From Albimonas sp036154955 (GTDB lineage Bacteria > Pseudomonadota > Alphaproteobacteria > Rhodobacterales > Rhodobacteraceae), in NCBI GenBank assembly GCA_036154955.1, contig JAYZWL010000141.1:1-24994 (forward strand): DNA of 24,994 bases, in the 5' to 3' direction. The notes beneath the pieces are model-generated. The model worked only from the letters and a program-made list of their open reading frames with translations. It searched no databases and had not been told where the DNA came from. The translations under genes were made by a program, and so were the position numbers. Of this stretch, positions 23,656 to 24,994 are shown one piece after another. The first letter of the stretch is position 1. Every line of letters begins with the position of its first letter.

Positions 23656-24354
23656 TCAGCCCCCGGTCGCTTGCTCGCCTCCATGGCCCGCCGGCGCGCC
23701 CCAAAGCGCCTCCACCCGCGCGTCGCGCCCGCAGTTCCAGCGGTAGAAGCGGTATTTCAGCGGGTGGGTCTTCGCGTAGTCCTGGTGATAGGCCTCGGCC
23801 GGCCAGAACCGCGCGGCCTCGCGCAGGGGCGTGACCACGGGCTGGCCGAGCGCCGCCGAGGCCTCGTCCAGCGCCGCCCGCGCCGTCGCCGCCTGCGCGT
23901 CGTCCTGCGCGAAGATCGCGGTGGCGTAGCTCGGCCCCCGGTCGCAGAACTGCCCCCCGGCGTCGAGCGGGTCGACCGTGCGCAGGAAGGTCCGCACCAG
24001 CGTCGCGTAGGAGATGCGGTCGGGGTCGAACAGCACCTCGACCGCCTCCAGATGGCCGGTCCCGCCGGCCGAGACCTGGGCGTAGCTCGGCGCCTGCGAA
24101 GCGCCGCCCGCATAGCCCGACACCGCCTCGATCACGCCGGGCAGGGCCTCCATGTCCGATTCCACGCACCAGAAGCAGCCGCCGGCGAAGACCGCGGTTT
24201 CGGGTTCGGCCGCCGGGACGGCCGCAGGCGCGGCGGCCAGCGCCAGCGCCAGCGCCAGCCCGGCGAGCGCGGACAAGGCGCGGGCCCGAGGGCGCGCCGG
24301 GGCGGATGGCGGAGACAGAGCCGGAGAAGGGGGCGGCGGGCAGGCGCGGCGCAT
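23656..24354 (-). CDS. msrA: Exported peptide-methionine (S)-S-oxide reductase MsrA
   Basis: MsrA reduces S-methionine sulfoxide in oxidised proteins. The 232-residue product starts with a Pro-rich segment and a hydrophobic signal sequence (about 27-49, LALALALAAAPAA, ending VPAAE), so this form should act in the periplasm. The catalytic motif GCFWC has Cys60 as the attacking residue. SGYAGG, GTGHLEAVEVLFDP and YHQDYAKTHPLKYRFYRW are all conserved. Cys208 near the C-terminus is the probable resolving cysteine. GGAGGA 6 nt before the ATG supports the start. The signal peptide is encoded over a GCCAGC hexanucleotide run (about 24235-24259). It would need periplasmic reductant; CcdA at 12819 is a conceivable source. 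No msrB is adjacent. Confidence 0.95.
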   Translation of the reverse strand: MRRACPPPPSPALSPPSAPARPRARALSALAGLALALALAAAPAAVPAAEPETAVFAGGCFWCVESDMEALPGVIEAVSGYAGGASQAPSYAQVSAGGTGHLEAVEVLFDPDRISYATLVRTFLRTVDPLDAGGQFCDRGPSYATAIFAQDDAQAATARAALDEASAALGQPVVTPLREAARFWPAEAYHQDYAKTHPLKYRFYRWNCGRDARVEALWGAPAGHGGEQATGG

Positions 24355-24994
24355 GAGGGTCCTCCGAAGGTCGTTCCCGCGAAAGATCGCGTCGACGCGC
24401 GCGCCGCGCCATGCACGCCGGATCACGACCGCGACAGCCCGGAGGCCCGCGGACCCGTCGCGGGAGCGGGCCGGAGGACGCCGGTCCGAAGCGCGCGCGG
24501 CCGGACCTGCGTCATGGCGCATCCCGGAGCCGGATGGCCGCCCTCCGGGCGATCCCACGGCGCGCAGGGCGCCTCGCGCCCCGCTCCGACCAGAGCCGAC
24601 CGGCTCCGCGCCGACCGGACCGAGCCTGTCCGCCAGACGCCTCCGACCGGGGGGCGGGGATGGCGCCGGGCGCGCCGCCGCCGCCGCCATGCCCTGCGCG
24701 CGGCGTCGCCGGCCGGCCCGCATCATCGCCGAAGCGCGGAACGACGCCGGATGAGGCGCCTGACAGGGGATCGCGACGGCGGCGCCGGCGGGGCTGCGCG
24801 CGCGTCGCCCTCCGACGAGCCCCCGGCGCGGCCGGCGCGCGGGACCCGACCCCTCGCCGCGCGCCGCGGGCCCGTCGCCGGGCCTGCGGACGCCGCCCGC
24901 TTTTCCGGGGCGCGCGGGACGGAGGGCGCGCCCGGGAACGCCCCGCCTCGGCGACCGGCGTCCATGTCCGTCGCGCCTGGCGAACCGCGGACGA
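24355..24994. other. Gene-free end of window
   Basis: No frame on either strand shows a recognisable domain, signal peptide or good ribosome-binding site. Candidate products (for example 24723-24965, minus strand) are Arg/Ala/Pro-rich. A gene could begin beyond the right edge. I see no tRNA, no terminator with a T-tract and no tandem repeat. Confidence 0.55.

Noticed and set aside
24723..24965. An 80-codon minus-strand frame near the right end
   Set aside because: Low-complexity Arg/Ala/Pro composition, no ribosome-binding site and no recognisable motif.

Overview
The window is chromosomal DNA of a very GC-rich alphaproteobacterium, most likely in or near the Rhodobacterales. The reasons are extreme third-position GC, SoxX- and CcdA-type proteins, a ClpS2-like adaptor, a DUF2927 lipoprotein, a UreE-YrhK-UreF-UreG run, and an intergenic GC-rich hairpin of a type common in alphaproteobacteria. 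This placement is inference from protein style; no rRNA or tRNA gene is present. I see no phage, transposase, integrase or CRISPR array.

Layout, left to right. 1-5770: a 40-bp palindrome at the edge, an SMP-30/gluconolactonase gene (+), a TetR regulator and an SDR oxidoreductase (both -), a pair of inverted palindromic repeats, a flavin-nucleotide-binding split-barrel protein (-) divergent from a ClpS2-like adaptor (+), then a flavohemoglobin (NO dioxygenase, +). 5771-11041: a DUF2927 lipoprotein (-) divergent from a ChaN-family haem-binding protein (+), then a large secreted RTX protein (-) with an N-terminal beta-propeller-like domain and about 43 uninterrupted calcium-binding nonapeptides. 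11042-13709: a small sulfur-redox island with TusA-like (-), SoxX-like cytochrome c (+) and CcdA/SoxV-like thiol transporter (+). Both membrane/periplasmic members carry unusual insertions, and a phased array of small hairpins lies between them. 13956-18913: alaS, a lytic transglycosylase-like lipoprotein and a class I aminotransferase, all on the minus strand; alaS is bracketed by two copies of an ~82-bp repeat. 18914-20062: over 1.1 kb with no convincing gene but with a G-quadruplex-prone G-tract cluster, a 15-bp tandem repeat and a repeated AT-containing motif. 20063-22363: ureE-yrhK-ureF-ureG, each start overlapping the previous stop by 4 nt, without the urease structural genes. 22735-24354: a Tat-exported metallo-beta-lactamase-fold hydrolase (+) convergent with an exported MsrA (-). 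24355-24994: no recognisable gene.

Functional themes are repair and stress (flavohemoglobin, MsrA, ClpS), periplasmic thiol/sulfur chemistry (TusA, SoxX, CcdA), nickel delivery for urease, and envelope or secreted proteins (transglycosylase, DUF2927, ChaN, RTX). No complete new defence or biosynthetic system is visible. The most unusual material is the modified SoxX/CcdA pair with its hairpin array, the RTX protein architecture, and the intergenic repeats.
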